The position numbers and the translations under genes were made by a program. Shown piece after piece: positions 5,539-13,337 of a stretch of DNA of 19,413 nt. Positions within the stretch are counted from its first letter, which is position 1. Every line of letters starts with the position of its first letter. Source of the stretch: Alphaproteobacteria bacterium (GTDB lineage: Bacteria; Pseudomonadota; Alphaproteobacteria; Micavibrionales; Micavibrionaceae); the NCBI GenBank assembly GCA_002701555.1, contig NZVS01000037.1, forward strand, positions 1-19,413. The letters are read 5' to 3'. The notes beneath the pieces are model-generated. The model did no database searches and was not told the DNA's origin. It saw nothing but the letters and a program-made list of their open reading frames with translations.

Positions 5539-7074
5539 GTGGAAGAGTTACTATATGCCTTAACACCACAAAACCTTAGGAAGAAAGCGGATGAAGTTTT
5601 CAGCCTGTTTGATTTGAAAACATTAAATCAAGAAAGAGCAAAATGGGATGTAAGTCGCTTTAGAGAAAGAGAATACTTCGATAAATTTCAAAATGAAGCC
5701 AGCCCATTACTGCAAGCTTATGTTGGATTATATCAAGAGGTCGAAGCATCAGAAGTAAGTTCTAGTTTAAAGCTAAGTCCTGAAACTTGGTTGTTTTTGT
5801 ATCCATTCTTAATTTTACCTCCACAGGTTTTAGAGGGGCGTGCCGAACATATTATTAAAAAGATTGAAGTTCCTAGTCTTTTTTACACTGCAATTTTTGA
5901 GCTTAGAACTTTATGTGATTATTGTGAGGTTTATAATCAAGTAAATGTTATTGATGAAAATTTGACTGAAGATAAAAGTCCTGAGTTTGTTGTCCTCGTG
6001 AATGGAAAGAAAGTTTACGTAGAGTGTAAGGCTTTAGAAGATAAAAACTTTACCCATCGTAGAGTTTGCTCTGACATCCTTAAAAGAATCATAAAATATA
6101 CCACTAAGAAACGTGTCAGCTGTGAAATAAAGGTCAGTACTCTACACGAAATAGATTTCAAGGTTGGAGAAGCTATAGCAAAGCAGTTGATTGAAAAGAT
6201 AAAAAAAAGTTCTCAAGTAGATGAAGTAATGAATTGTGAAGGTTGTTCTATATCTTATAGGGCAATGTCTTTACCGCCATTTAATGTTGTACCTTCTGGT
6301 ACTGGTTTTGATATTTTTGTTGATAGCAAAGAAGGAACGCAATTAGAGACTCAAATGCTCAGAGACAAAAAAGGTAATTTGAGGGCTCTTTCTGCAATGT
6401 TTATAGAAACTGAAGGCTTAAAGGACTTAGAAAGCAAGCTAATAACAAGATTGAGGGACGCAAGCAAACAGATACCCTCTGATGAGCAAGGTGTTGTTCA
6501 TATTCTTATACCCTATACAAAAGGCAAAGACTTACACTCCATCATTGATGCTCTCTTTAATAAAGTTTTTTCTTGGCTAAAAAGACATCCTCATCTAAAT
6601 GCAGTGATACTAACGGGAAGATATTTTGATCCTAATATACAGAATTTAGATCGAAACCAAGTCATAAAATATCACAGCGCTGTAATTCCCAACTCAGAGC
6701 CTAACGGCAGTCTACCAGAAGGTTTCTCTATACCTTACTTACAAGATGTATCAAGTTGTGTTTTTAGTACATTACTGGAAGGACAATTAAAATTTACCTT
6801 GTTAGCCCAAAGTTCAGCAAAGGAAAATCTAGGAAGAACTATTTACTATGAGGCTACAAAGGATGGGTCAAAACAGATAAGAGTTTTTGTAACATTTGAT
6901 GCTTTAGTAAGAATTGAGTTAATTTCTACAGAATTTGGGCGGAGGCTTTATGAGGCCGAAGGAATGAATGTTAGTATATCTAAGCCAGAAACTTTTTCTT
7001 TTGTTTGGGACGCAAAAAACATGGAGTTAATGTATGGGAGCCAGTTACACCAATTAAAGGTTATAGGCACTTAA
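5539..7074 (+). CDS. PD-(D/E)XK nuclease-like protein, function unknown
   Basis: This 511-aa protein starts at GTG 5539, with AAGGG (5527-5531) seven bases upstream. A helical N-terminus (1-110) is followed by a segment resembling a PD-(D/E)XK nuclease core: E121 in a helix (IFELRTL), then SPEFVV (E149), then VYVECK with E162 and K164, followed by a basic helix-rich stretch (KRIIKYTTKKRV). The spacing E-x27-E-x12-ECK fits restriction-endonuclease-like folds, with E in place of the usual D. The C-terminal half has alternating strands and helices (VVHILIPYT, AVILTGRYF) seen in several nuclease-related proteins. No helicase or methylase partner is adjacent. As the last and largest cargo gene it is a candidate anti-phage nuclease, but the family is not one I can name. 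Confidence 0.7.
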   Translation: MEELLYALTPQNLRKKADEVFSLFDLKTLNQERAKWDVSRFREREYFDKFQNEASPLLQAYVGLYQEVEASEVSSSLKLSPETWLFLYPFLILPPQVLEGRAEHIIKKIEVPSLFYTAIFELRTLCDYCEVYNQVNVIDENLTEDKSPEFVVLVNGKKVYVECKALEDKNFTHRRVCSDILKRIIKYTTKKRVSCEIKVSTLHEIDFKVGEAIAKQLIEKIKKSSQVDEVMNCEGCSISYRAMSLPPFNVVPSGTGFDIFVDSKEGTQLETQMLRDKKGNLRALSAMFIETEGLKDLESKLITRLRDASKQIPSDEQGVVHILIPYTKGKDLHSIIDALFNKVFSWLKRHPHLNAVILTGRYFDPNIQNLDRNQVIKYHSAVIPNSEPNGSLPEGFSIPYLQDVSSCVFSTLLEGQLKFTLLAQSSAKENLGRTIYYEATKDGSKQIRVFVTFDALVRIELISTEFGRRLYEAEGMNVSISKPETFSFVWDAKNMELMYGSQLHQLKVIGT

Positions 7075-7183
7075 ACTCAATATGTTGTTAAATACAGCCC
7101 CCTTGTTTTTTCCTCGGGGGAAAGGATTATAGTAAGTGGATAATTTTGATTTTTACAAGCCCCCTTACTTTTAAAATGGATTT
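7075..7183. other. Right-end noncoding region with C/G-run hairpin and repeated motif
   Basis: CCCCC (7098-7102) can pair with GGGGG (7116-7120) across a T-rich 13-nt loop; without a following T-run it is a poor intrinsic terminator. AGCCCCCTT occurs twice (7096-7104 and 7158-7166), 62 bp apart, in an otherwise AT-rich area. No gene is seen. Confidence 0.35.
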
Positions 7184-7204
7184 TGGTACATAGATGTGGT
7201 ACAT
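7184..7204 (+). repeat. Paired TGGTACAT repeats near right end
   Basis: TGGTACAT lies at 7184-7191 and 7197-7204, the same direct orientation and 13-bp start-to-start spacing as the left-end pair at 126-146. The flanks also match (TTGGTACATAG and GTGGTACAT). The pair sits 70 bp inside the attR core. Symmetric placement at both island ends points to recombination protein binding sites. Confidence 0.65.
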
Positions 7205-7266
7205 TTTTACTATAAACATGAGTGTTTTAAGAGCTTAATCTTAAGTAAACTCTGGTTCTTAAAATC

Positions 7267-7293
7267 TGGTGACTAATCCCTGCGCGGTCACCA
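7267..7293 (+). repeat. attR: 19-bp tRNA end copy within a 7-bp inverted repeat
   Basis: Positions 7275-7293 repeat the last 19 bases of tRNA-Lys exactly and mark the right boundary. TGGTGAC (7267-7273), just upstream, is the exact inverse complement of GTCACCA (7287-7293), with 13 bp between. In the excised circle this would give a symmetric core, the usual layout of paired core-type integrase sites. The chromosome resumes at 7294. Confidence 0.88.
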
Positions 7294-7310
7294 TTTTTCC
7301 AGTATATTAA

Positions 7311-8861
7311 TTAAGCAACTTTTGGCGCGGAATTAAGATATGGCGATTTACTCTTACCCTCATAATTGTCCCTTACGAAGCGATCCAGCCATCGCACGCC
7401 CACACCACTCGCCATGCCTCCTGGTGGTGTTGCGGTTCCTGCAATATCCATATGCGCCCAGCGACATTTGTCCTGACCGTTTTCATCTTTTTCGATAAAA
7501 TTATGCAAAAAGGCTGCTGCCGTACTTGCACCGGCACCTTTTATACTGCTTACATTACTGAAATCCGCAAGCTTGCCTCTCATGGCCTTGGCAAAATCCG
7601 CATGCAGGGTAGGCATTCTCCATCCTTCCTCATCAACTATTTTGCCAGCTTTTTGAATTCTTTCCCACAGCTCATCATCATTGTCGAAAACACCTGTATA
7701 GGTATGAGAAAGAGCCATGACTACGGCACCGGTCAGTGTAGCCAGATCGACCATGGTTTCAGGATTATATTTTTGCTGTAGATATGTCATAGCATCTGCA
7801 AGCACCAGGCGTCCTTCAGCGTCGGTATTTCCGATTTCGACCGTTTTGCCATTCATCATCTTTAAAATGTCGCTGGGGCGGTAGGAATGACCGTCCGGCA
7901 TGTTTTCTGTAAGTCCCACAATAGCAACGACCTTTGCATCAGACCCACGGGCTGCCAAGGACCTCATTGCACCAACCACAGCAGCAGAGCCGCACATATC
8001 CATCTTCATACCCAACATTGAGCCACCCGGCTTGAGATTCAACCCCCCTGAATCAAATGTTACGCCTTTACCAACAAGCCCAAGAGGGCGCTCAGTATCA
8101 TGAGGGTTCACATTATATTCCATGACAACCATGCAGCCCGGGTTCATTGTGCTTCCTTGCATAACAGCCAATGCGCCGCCCATGCCATGTTGTTTGAGAT
8201 CAGCCACATCCAAAGTTTTAACTTTTATGTTCGGGAACGCCTGAAGTTCGTTCGTAATTTTTTTGGCATACTCGATAGGTGTTAATTTGTTGGCAGGTTC
8301 GTTTCCAAGATCTTTTGCCCATGAAACGCTTTCTGTAGTCGTTTGTAACGGGGTGTATATTTGTTTGGCTTTTTCAGTATCGTTCACAACCGCTGTGAGC
8401 GATAACGCATCTGACTTCGCCGCAGTTTTATATTTATCAAAACTGTAAGTTGCGTTATGCACACCATCAATCAGATAGGCTGCAAACTCCTCCTGAGAGA
8501 GCGAGCTGCCTTCATAGTCATCAGATATAAGGGAAATATTTTCTGTCTCGCCTGTTTGTTTCAAGGCTTTGAAAAGTGTTGAGCCAAGCCCTTTAAAACT
8601 TTTTTGCTCCAAAGCCTCAGGATTTCCGATCCCAAGAAAAATGATATCCTTAAAGCCATTGGTTGTTGCAACAGTACCGGTTAGAACCTGACCTGTTTTC
8701 CCTTCGAAAGATGGTTTGCCCTCAATGCGACCGGACAATGCGCAGCCAAACTCCATATTCAGATTTCTTGAACGCAGCCCCCAATTATTTCCATTGGCTA
8801 CTGGTACAACGATTACTTTGGACTCTTCTTTTGAAATTTCTTTTTCGAATGAAACATTCAT
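7311..8861 (-). CDS. pepA: Leucyl aminopeptidase, M17 family (PepA)
   Basis: This 516-aa cytosolic aminopeptidase removes N-terminal residues, notably leucine, from peptides using two divalent metal ions; the family forms hexamers. The C-terminal catalytic domain has the full ligand and catalytic set: K265 and D270 (GKGVTFDSGG), D288 (KMDMCG), and D347, E349 and R351 in the M17 signature NTDAEGRL. The N-terminal macrodomain-like part spans about residues 1-170. Length is normal. GGGAGG lies eight bases before the ATG. The stop codon is 17 bp beyond the island boundary, so insertion did not disturb the gene. Some PepA proteins also bind DNA in Xer recombination; this is not testable here. Confidence 0.95.
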   Translation of the reverse strand: MNVSFEKEISKEESKVIVVPVANGNNWGLRSRNLNMEFGCALSGRIEGKPSFEGKTGQVLTGTVATTNGFKDIIFLGIGNPEALEQKSFKGLGSTLFKALKQTGETENISLISDDYEGSSLSQEEFAAYLIDGVHNATYSFDKYKTAAKSDALSLTAVVNDTEKAKQIYTPLQTTTESVSWAKDLGNEPANKLTPIEYAKKITNELQAFPNIKVKTLDVADLKQHGMGGALAVMQGSTMNPGCMVVMEYNVNPHDTERPLGLVGKGVTFDSGGLNLKPGGSMLGMKMDMCGSAAVVGAMRSLAARGSDAKVVAIVGLTENMPDGHSYRPSDILKMMNGKTVEIGNTDAEGRLVLADAMTYLQQKYNPETMVDLATLTGAVVMALSHTYTGVFDNDDELWERIQKAGKIVDEEGWRMPTLHADFAKAMRGKLADFSNVSSIKGAGASTAAAFLHNFIEKDENGQDKCRWAHMDIAGTATPPGGMASGVGVRWLDRFVRDNYEGKSKSPYLNSAPKVA

Positions 8862-8897
8862 GGCTATGGCCTCCCGTATATTTTTTTTATTAATCTA

Positions 8898-8927
8898 GAT
8901 TTAGCACGGGTGGTAAAAGAGTGTCAA
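8898..8927 (-). promoter_or_regulatory. Promoter candidate for pepA
   Basis: On the minus strand a consensus TTGACA (8922-8927) precedes TAAATC (8898-8903) by 18 bp, or CTAAAT by 17 bp. It lies 37 bp or more upstream of the pepA start, between pepA and the ornithine cyclodeaminase gene, which suggests independent transcription of pepA. Confidence 0.5.
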
Positions 8928-8941
8928 TCTGCCTGTAAAGC

Positions 8942-9985
8942 TTACTCAGAGTTGAGGAAACTGAACAAATCACGAGGGTCGTCTGGCGCCGTAATCAGGT
9001 CTATTTCTTTATAAAATTCTGTAAAGCGTGCATCTTTAATCTTATCATTGATAAAGCGTAAATAAGAAAAATCTTCCAAGGCAAAACCGACTGAGTCAAA
9101 TAAAGTTATTTCATCCTGGGTTTTTCTACCAGTGGCTTCACCCTTTATGACCTGCCATAATTCGGTAACAGGGAAGTTTTCGTCCATTTGCTGGATTTCA
9201 CCTTCTATGCGGCTTTGCTCTTCCAGCTCAACAAACACATTTGACCTTGCGACAATTGATTTTTGTAATTCTGTTTTGCCAGGACAATCTCCTCCAATGC
9301 CGTTTATATGAACCCCGTTCCCAATCATGTTGTCCGACAGGATTGTCGCTTGTTTTTTGTCTGCAGTGACTGTTGTTATAATATCTGCTCCTGCGACCGC
9401 GGCCTCTGCAGAAGAAGCAAGCTTAATCCTGAAATTTTGCCCGGCTAGGTTTTTACGAAATTTTTCAATGGCCTTTTCATCTATATCAAAAACCTGGAGA
9501 TCGCTAATACCCAATAGGGCTTTGAATGCATATGCCTGAAATTCAGATTGGGATCCCAATCCTATGATAGCCATCTTCTTTGAATTTTTTCTTGATAGAT
9601 ATTTAGCGGCAAGTGCGGAGGTAGCAGATGTTCTTAATGCCGTTCCCAATGTCATCTCGCTCAACAATTGTGGGTATCCTGTTTTCACATCAGAAAGAAC
9701 ACCAAAGGCAACAACTGTCATAAGACCGTTTTTAAAATTTTTAGGATGGCCGTTCACATACTTAAAGCTGAATTTTTCACCGTCGCTGATGGGCATAAGC
9801 TCTAAAACGCCATCGGGGGTATGTGATGCATAGCGAGGAGAAAGGTCGAATTGATCCCAGCGCTTGTAATCGTCCTCTATATAAGAGGCCAATTCAATGA
9901 TCGCATTTTCCAGCCCGATTTCTTTAATGAGGCGCGCTGTATTCTTAACTCCGGTGTATTTGACTGGAATGTAATTTTTATCCAT
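8942..9985 (-). CDS. ocd: Ornithine cyclodeaminase family protein
   Basis: The 347-aa product belongs to the ornithine cyclodeaminase/mu-crystallin family; true OCD converts L-ornithine to L-proline and ammonia with bound NAD. The Rossmann motif is IIGLGSQSE (G142, G144). The segment GGDCPGKTEL, with D233, corresponds to the catalytic aspartate region of bacterial OCD. Length matches typical OCDs (about 350 aa), and the presence of GGDCPGKTEL favours OCD over the alanine dehydrogenase or lysine cyclodeaminase relatives. GGAG lies seven bases before ATG. It is upstream of pepA in the same direction with an 80-bp gap, and divergent from the DUF2177 gene. Confidence 0.85.
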   Translation of the reverse strand: MDKNYIPVKYTGVKNTARLIKEIGLENAIIELASYIEDDYKRWDQFDLSPRYASHTPDGVLELMPISDGEKFSFKYVNGHPKNFKNGLMTVVAFGVLSDVKTGYPQLLSEMTLGTALRTSATSALAAKYLSRKNSKKMAIIGLGSQSEFQAYAFKALLGISDLQVFDIDEKAIEKFRKNLAGQNFRIKLASSAEAAVAGADIITTVTADKKQATILSDNMIGNGVHINGIGGDCPGKTELQKSIVARSNVFVELEEQSRIEGEIQQMDENFPVTELWQVIKGEATGRKTQDEITLFDSVGFALEDFSYLRFINDKIKDARFTEFYKEIDLITAPDDPRDLFSFLNSE

Positions 9986-10011
9986 TTAGCGACTCCATGA
10001 TTACAAAAATT

Positions 10012-10039
10012 TTGATGGAATAGGATTTTAACCTATATG
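10012..10039 (+). promoter_or_regulatory. Weak promoter candidate for DUF2177-NIF3-like-msrA run
   Basis: TTGATG (10012-10017) and TATATG (10034-10039) are 16 bp apart in the short gap before the first plus-strand gene of the run. GGAG at 10065-10068 then serves as its ribosome binding site. Confidence 0.3.
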
Positions 10040-10074
10040 GGTATGAAAGGAAATATCAAGACGCGGAGAACCCA

Positions 10075-10476
10075 ATGCAGTATTTAACGGCCTATATTAC
10101 AACAGCAATTATATTCTTAGGGATTGATTTTGTCTGGTTGGGCTTAGTGGCAACAAATTTTTATAAAAACCAATTGGGGGACCTGATGAAAGATCAGCCC
10201 AACTTAGCCGTGGCTGCAGTTTTCTATCTTGTCTACGTTATAGGCTTGGTTATATTTGCCGTAGCGCCCGCTCTAAAGGAACAGAGCTGGCAGCATGCTT
10301 TATTTTTTGGTGCTCTGTTCGGTCTTTTCGCCTATGCAACTTACGACTTTACGAATTTAGCTACTCTACGTGGTTGGCCGGTAAAAGTTGCGGTAGTTGA
10401 TGTGGTTTGGGGAACAACAATAAGCGGTATCGCCTCATTGGGAGGCTATATGATTACACGTAACTTTATGAGTTAA
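10075..10476 (+). CDS. DUF2177 family inner-membrane protein
   Basis: This 133-aa protein has four hydrophobic segments (about residues 4-24, 44-66, 74-92 and 104-128). It carries the family hallmarks DFVWLG near the N-terminus, YDFTNLATLRGWP in the third quarter and VDVVWG before the last helix. It should be an integral inner-membrane protein; the activity of the family is unknown. GGAG (10065-10068) supports the start. The next gene begins two bases after its stop, so the two are probably co-transcribed. Confidence 0.88.
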   Translation: MQYLTAYITTAIIFLGIDFVWLGLVATNFYKNQLGDLMKDQPNLAVAAVFYLVYVIGLVIFAVAPALKEQSWQHALFFGALFGLFAYATYDFTNLATLRGWPVKVAVVDVVWGTTISGIASLGGYMITRNFMS

Positions 10477-10478
10477 AT

Positions 10479-10883
10479 ATGGGTATAGAAAAATTCTGGA
10501 AAATAACTGTTGTTATTCCTGTAAATGAAGGCCAATCAGAGGCTCCGCTTTCTCCTTCTGAGGCCATGGCCGTTTGTTCTTCGTTAAGGAAAGTAATAGA
10601 TCACATCAAAGCAAGTGACCCTATAGGCCGCACAGGAAATTACATTGGAGTGTATGGATTAAATGTTCGCTCGGGCGGCTACACTCCTGCAGATGGCTCA
10701 AACCCTGTCAAAGGACAGAGAGGCAAAGAAGAAGAGGGGATTTGCTACGAATTGATAACTTATGCACCTGGAAGTGTTGCGGATAAGGAAGTTGAGGTTT
10801 TCTGCAGTGAGATTGCAAGTATCCATCCCTGGGAGCATCCCACAATTGAAATTGAACATATTTACTCATGGGTACCGGAATGA
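10479..10883 (+). CDS. Stand-alone NIF3 insert (YqfO-like) domain protein
   Basis: The product has 134 aa. Its order of motifs, VVIPVNEG, then GRTGNYIGVYGLNVRSGGY with P.DGSNP and G..G, and finally HPWEHPTIEI, matches the PII/CutA-like insert domain of NIF3 (YqfO/DUF34) proteins. That domain also occurs as small stand-alone proteins. It is a probable soluble, oligomeric, possibly metal- or ligand-binding protein without an assigned reaction. It lies two bases after the DUF2177 stop and overlaps the msrA start by four bases (ATGA), implying an operon. The metal-binding NIF3 core itself is absent. Confidence 0.7.
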   Translation: MGIEKFWKITVVIPVNEGQSEAPLSPSEAMAVCSSLRKVIDHIKASDPIGRTGNYIGVYGLNVRSGGYTPADGSNPVKGQRGKEEEGICYELITYAPGSVADKEVEVFCSEIASIHPWEHPTIEIEHIYSWVPE

Positions 10884-11401
10884 CCGAGTATCAAAAAGCC
10901 ATTTTTGCGGCCGGATGCTTTTGGGGCGTTGAACACTTGTTCCGCAAGCAAGAAGGCGTTATTTCAACACGTGTTGGTTATATAGGCGGGAAAAGACCCA
11001 ATCCAACATATGAGCAGGTTTGTACAGGTGTGAGTGGACATGCCGAGGCACTTGAGGTCGTCTTTGATCCGGAAGTCACCAGCTATAAGGAATTGCTTTT
11101 GTTTTTCTTTAAAATGCATGACCCTACAACCAAAGATCGTCAACATAATGATATCGGTTCACAGTACAGGTCAGCTGTGTTTCCTGTAGATACTCAGCAG
11201 GAAGATATAACAGCTCGCGTCATAGACAGGCTTAATGAAAAAAATATATATGGAGCAAAGGTTGTCACGACTATTGAACCATTGCAAAAATCTGGTCCTT
11301 TTTATGAGGCAGAAGGTTATCATCAGGATTATTTGGAGAAACATCCTGATGGGTATAACTGTCATGTATTAAGACTTAATCTGGATTTAAGCGATATATA
11401 A
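10880..11401 (+). CDS. msrA: Peptide-methionine (S)-S-oxide reductase MsrA
   Basis: MsrA reduces the S form of methionine sulfoxide in proteins and as free amino acid, using thioredoxin. The catalytic motif GCFWG places the nucleophile at C13. Family blocks are intact: GYIGG, YEQVCTGVSGHAEALEV, and HDPTTKDRQHNDIGSQYRS. A C-terminal cysteine, C161 (YNCH), is the likely resolving residue. The 173-aa length is normal. I chose ATG 10880, which overlaps the previous stop as ATGA; an upstream in-frame ATG at 10868 adds four residues and has no ribosome binding site. The gene ends three bases before the convergent antiporter gene. Confidence 0.95.
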   Translation: MTEYQKAIFAAGCFWGVEHLFRKQEGVISTRVGYIGGKRPNPTYEQVCTGVSGHAEALEVVFDPEVTSYKELLLFFFKMHDPTTKDRQHNDIGSQYRSAVFPVDTQQEDITARVIDRLNEKNIYGAKVVTTIEPLQKSGPFYEAEGYHQDYLEKHPDGYNCHVLRLNLDLSDI

Positions 11402-11404
11402 ATT

Positions 11405-13258
11405 TTATTTATCAGCCGGAAGGTCAGGATGTTGGTTAGTGTTTGGTTCGCGAATTTCATCATGGCGTTCAAACATAATAACGGTATCACCGTCTTTCAA
11501 GTCTTGCTTTTGCGGGGGTTGAAACTGAACTTTACCTCCAGTTTTAATAATCCCGACTATCACTAAGAGACCTTTTTCTTTTTCCTCTTGAATGTCGGCC
11601 AGATTAAATTCTGCATCTACTCGCGTGGTTTTAAATCTCCACCCCTGACGGTAGAGTCTTGAGAAATCCCAATAATTGTAATCTTCAGCAGCAAAAGTTT
11701 GTCCTTTGATGGTATGGGTTATCTGCTTTCTTTCATGCTCGTCTTCATCTTGTGCAGAAAGTTGAAAAACGCGCTCTTTACCAAATTCATGTGCAAAGGT
11801 ACTACAGAGTAATGCATTATATTCAGCATTATCTGTTGCGGCTAAGAGTTTGTTGTATCTAGATAATTCAAGTTTAAAGCCGGTTTCTTCGGAAAGGGGC
11901 TCTCCGTAATAAGCCTTGATACCAGAATCTGAAAGTCGGACAGGTTTCAGCGCATGCCAGTTCCGGTCAGCAATACTGACAGCGATATCATGGGCAGAAA
12001 GTGTCTCGCCAAATTGTATACTCCACTCAGATGCACCAACTATAATCAAACCATCAGTGGAGGGGTGGGCAAGTCCAAGTAGTCTACCAAGAGGCTTGGC
12101 TGTTAATCCACCTATGAATACTGTGCTAAGCACAATTGCAAAGGCAAGGGGAAGTATCTGTTCTCCATCTTCATAACCCGCTGAAACCATGAGCGGTCCC
12201 ATTACCCCGGCAACAGCCACACAGACTATACCGCGCGGGGCGATCCAGCCCGTCATAATTGTTTCGCGCCAAGTCATTTTACTGCCGATTGAAGAAGCAA
12301 GTGCGACCAGCGGTCTTATAACGAAGATTATGGAGAGAATAAAGGCAATGCCACGCCAATCTATATTGGAAAGAATTGAGAAATCCATTCCTGCTGTGAT
12401 GACAACAAAAATTCCTGATACGAGAACAATGGAAATAGTTTCTTTAAATCGTTTAATCTCTTCAATGCTTGTAACACTGAGGTTGGCAAGGACCATACCT
12501 AATATGGTTACACCGATAAGCCCTGATTCATGAAGCAACATGTTACAGCTGACAAAAAGTATAATAACCGAAGACATGATAAAGGCGGGTTTAAGGTATT
12601 CAGCGATCCAGCCCCTGTTCATAATTTGCGCCAGCAAATACCCCGCGACGGCACTTAATATTGAAACGATCAAAAGGCTGCTGCCCGCATGAATTGTGAA
12701 GGACGTTATGCTGGGATCGGCGCCGCTCTGTGAAAAGACGATAAATTCATAACATAAAACTGCAATAATTGCGCCGATAGGATCGTTTACAATACCTTCC
12801 CATTTAAGTATTGATCCAACGCGTTCATTTAACCGCGCATGTTTAAGGAGGGGCATGATAACGGTTGGACCAGTTACAATTAAAAGTCCGCCAAACGTAA
12901 GTGAGACCGCCCAGCTCAACCCTGCCAAATAATGACATGCTGCTGCTGTTAACGCCCATGCTACAGGCGCGCCGACAATAACAAAATGACGAATAGCGTG
13001 GCGTGCACCACGGATTTCCTTGAAGTTTAAATTCAGAGACCCTTCGAAAAGTATAAGGCCCACGGCAAGAGAAATGGCAGGTTGCAAAAGATCTCCAAAT
13101 AGGGGCTCTGGCGTAATCAGGCCAAATATGGGACCTGCAAGAAGACCTGATATGAGGAGGAAAACAATTGCGGGTATCTTTAATCGCCAGCCTATCCACT
13201 GTGCTGCTATTGCAAAAAATGCGATTGTTGCCAATTGAAAAGGAATATCATCTATCAT
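11405..13258 (-). CDS. NhaP-type (CPA1) cation/proton antiporter with RCK-like tail
   Basis: The 617-aa product has about 12-13 membrane segments in residues 1-395. It includes GLILFEGSLNLNF, GPTVIMPLL and the ion-binding pair N158-D159 in KWEGIVNDPIGA, typical of NhaP-like CPA1 exchangers. Residues about 403-520 resemble a TrkA-N/RCK domain (GLIIVGASEWS), and about 545-610 a TrkA-C-like domain. The exchanged ion (Na+ or K+ for H+) cannot be told from sequence. The glycine motif of the nucleotide-binding loop is degenerate (G408, then S410 and S413 in place of glycines). The start has a poor Shine-Dalgarno. The gene is convergent with msrA and divergent from the DUF502 gene. Confidence 0.9.
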   Translation of the reverse strand: MIDDIPFQLATIAFFAIAAQWIGWRLKIPAIVFLLISGLLAGPIFGLITPEPLFGDLLQPAISLAVGLILFEGSLNLNFKEIRGARHAIRHFVIVGAPVAWALTAAACHYLAGLSWAVSLTFGGLLIVTGPTVIMPLLKHARLNERVGSILKWEGIVNDPIGAIIAVLCYEFIVFSQSGADPSITSFTIHAGSSLLIVSILSAVAGYLLAQIMNRGWIAEYLKPAFIMSSVIILFVSCNMLLHESGLIGVTILGMVLANLSVTSIEEIKRFKETISIVLVSGIFVVITAGMDFSILSNIDWRGIAFILSIIFVIRPLVALASSIGSKMTWRETIMTGWIAPRGIVCVAVAGVMGPLMVSAGYEDGEQILPLAFAIVLSTVFIGGLTAKPLGRLLGLAHPSTDGLIIVGASEWSIQFGETLSAHDIAVSIADRNWHALKPVRLSDSGIKAYYGEPLSEETGFKLELSRYNKLLAATDNAEYNALLCSTFAHEFGKERVFQLSAQDEDEHERKQITHTIKGQTFAAEDYNYWDFSRLYRQGWRFKTTRVDAEFNLADIQEEKEKGLLVIVGIIKTGGKVQFQPPQKQDLKDGDTVIMFERHDEIREPNTNQHPDLPADK

Positions 13259-13337
13259 GCCGCTTAAGATAGTATGGCTATATAATTTATAAAAGAGAAG
13301 GATTGCGGTTTTCCCGAACTTTCAGTAAAAGAGATGG

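Larger units (their letters stand above)
73..7293. mobile_element. tRNA-Lys-integrated genomic island, about 7.2 kb
   Basis: The element is bounded by the tRNA 3' end (54-72) and an exact 19-bp copy of it (7275-7293). An integrase gene starts 73 bp inside the left boundary and reads inward. Both ends carry matching TGGTACAT repeat pairs. The interior is visibly more AT-rich than the chromosome after 7311, and its genes (XRE regulator, lipoprotein, DUF2806-like, DUF4145-like, nuclease-like) are typical accessory content. There are no phage structural, replication or conjugation genes, so it is an integrative island or satellite-like element rather than a complete prophage. The absence of a recognisable excisionase leaves its mobility uncertain. 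Confidence 0.9.

Noticed and set aside
7098..7120. Intrinsic terminator after the nuclease-like gene
   Set aside because: The C5/G5 stem has a 13-nt loop and no T-run follows on either strand, so it is recorded only as a hairpin.
7275..7293. Possible second tRNA gene at the right boundary
   Set aside because: Only the last 19 bases of tRNA-Lys are present; no D-arm or anticodon arm precedes them, so this is the attR fragment.
7452..8893. Several plus-strand ORFs within pepA
   Set aside because: They are antisense shadows of an intact M17 peptidase with all catalytic residues; none has independent support.
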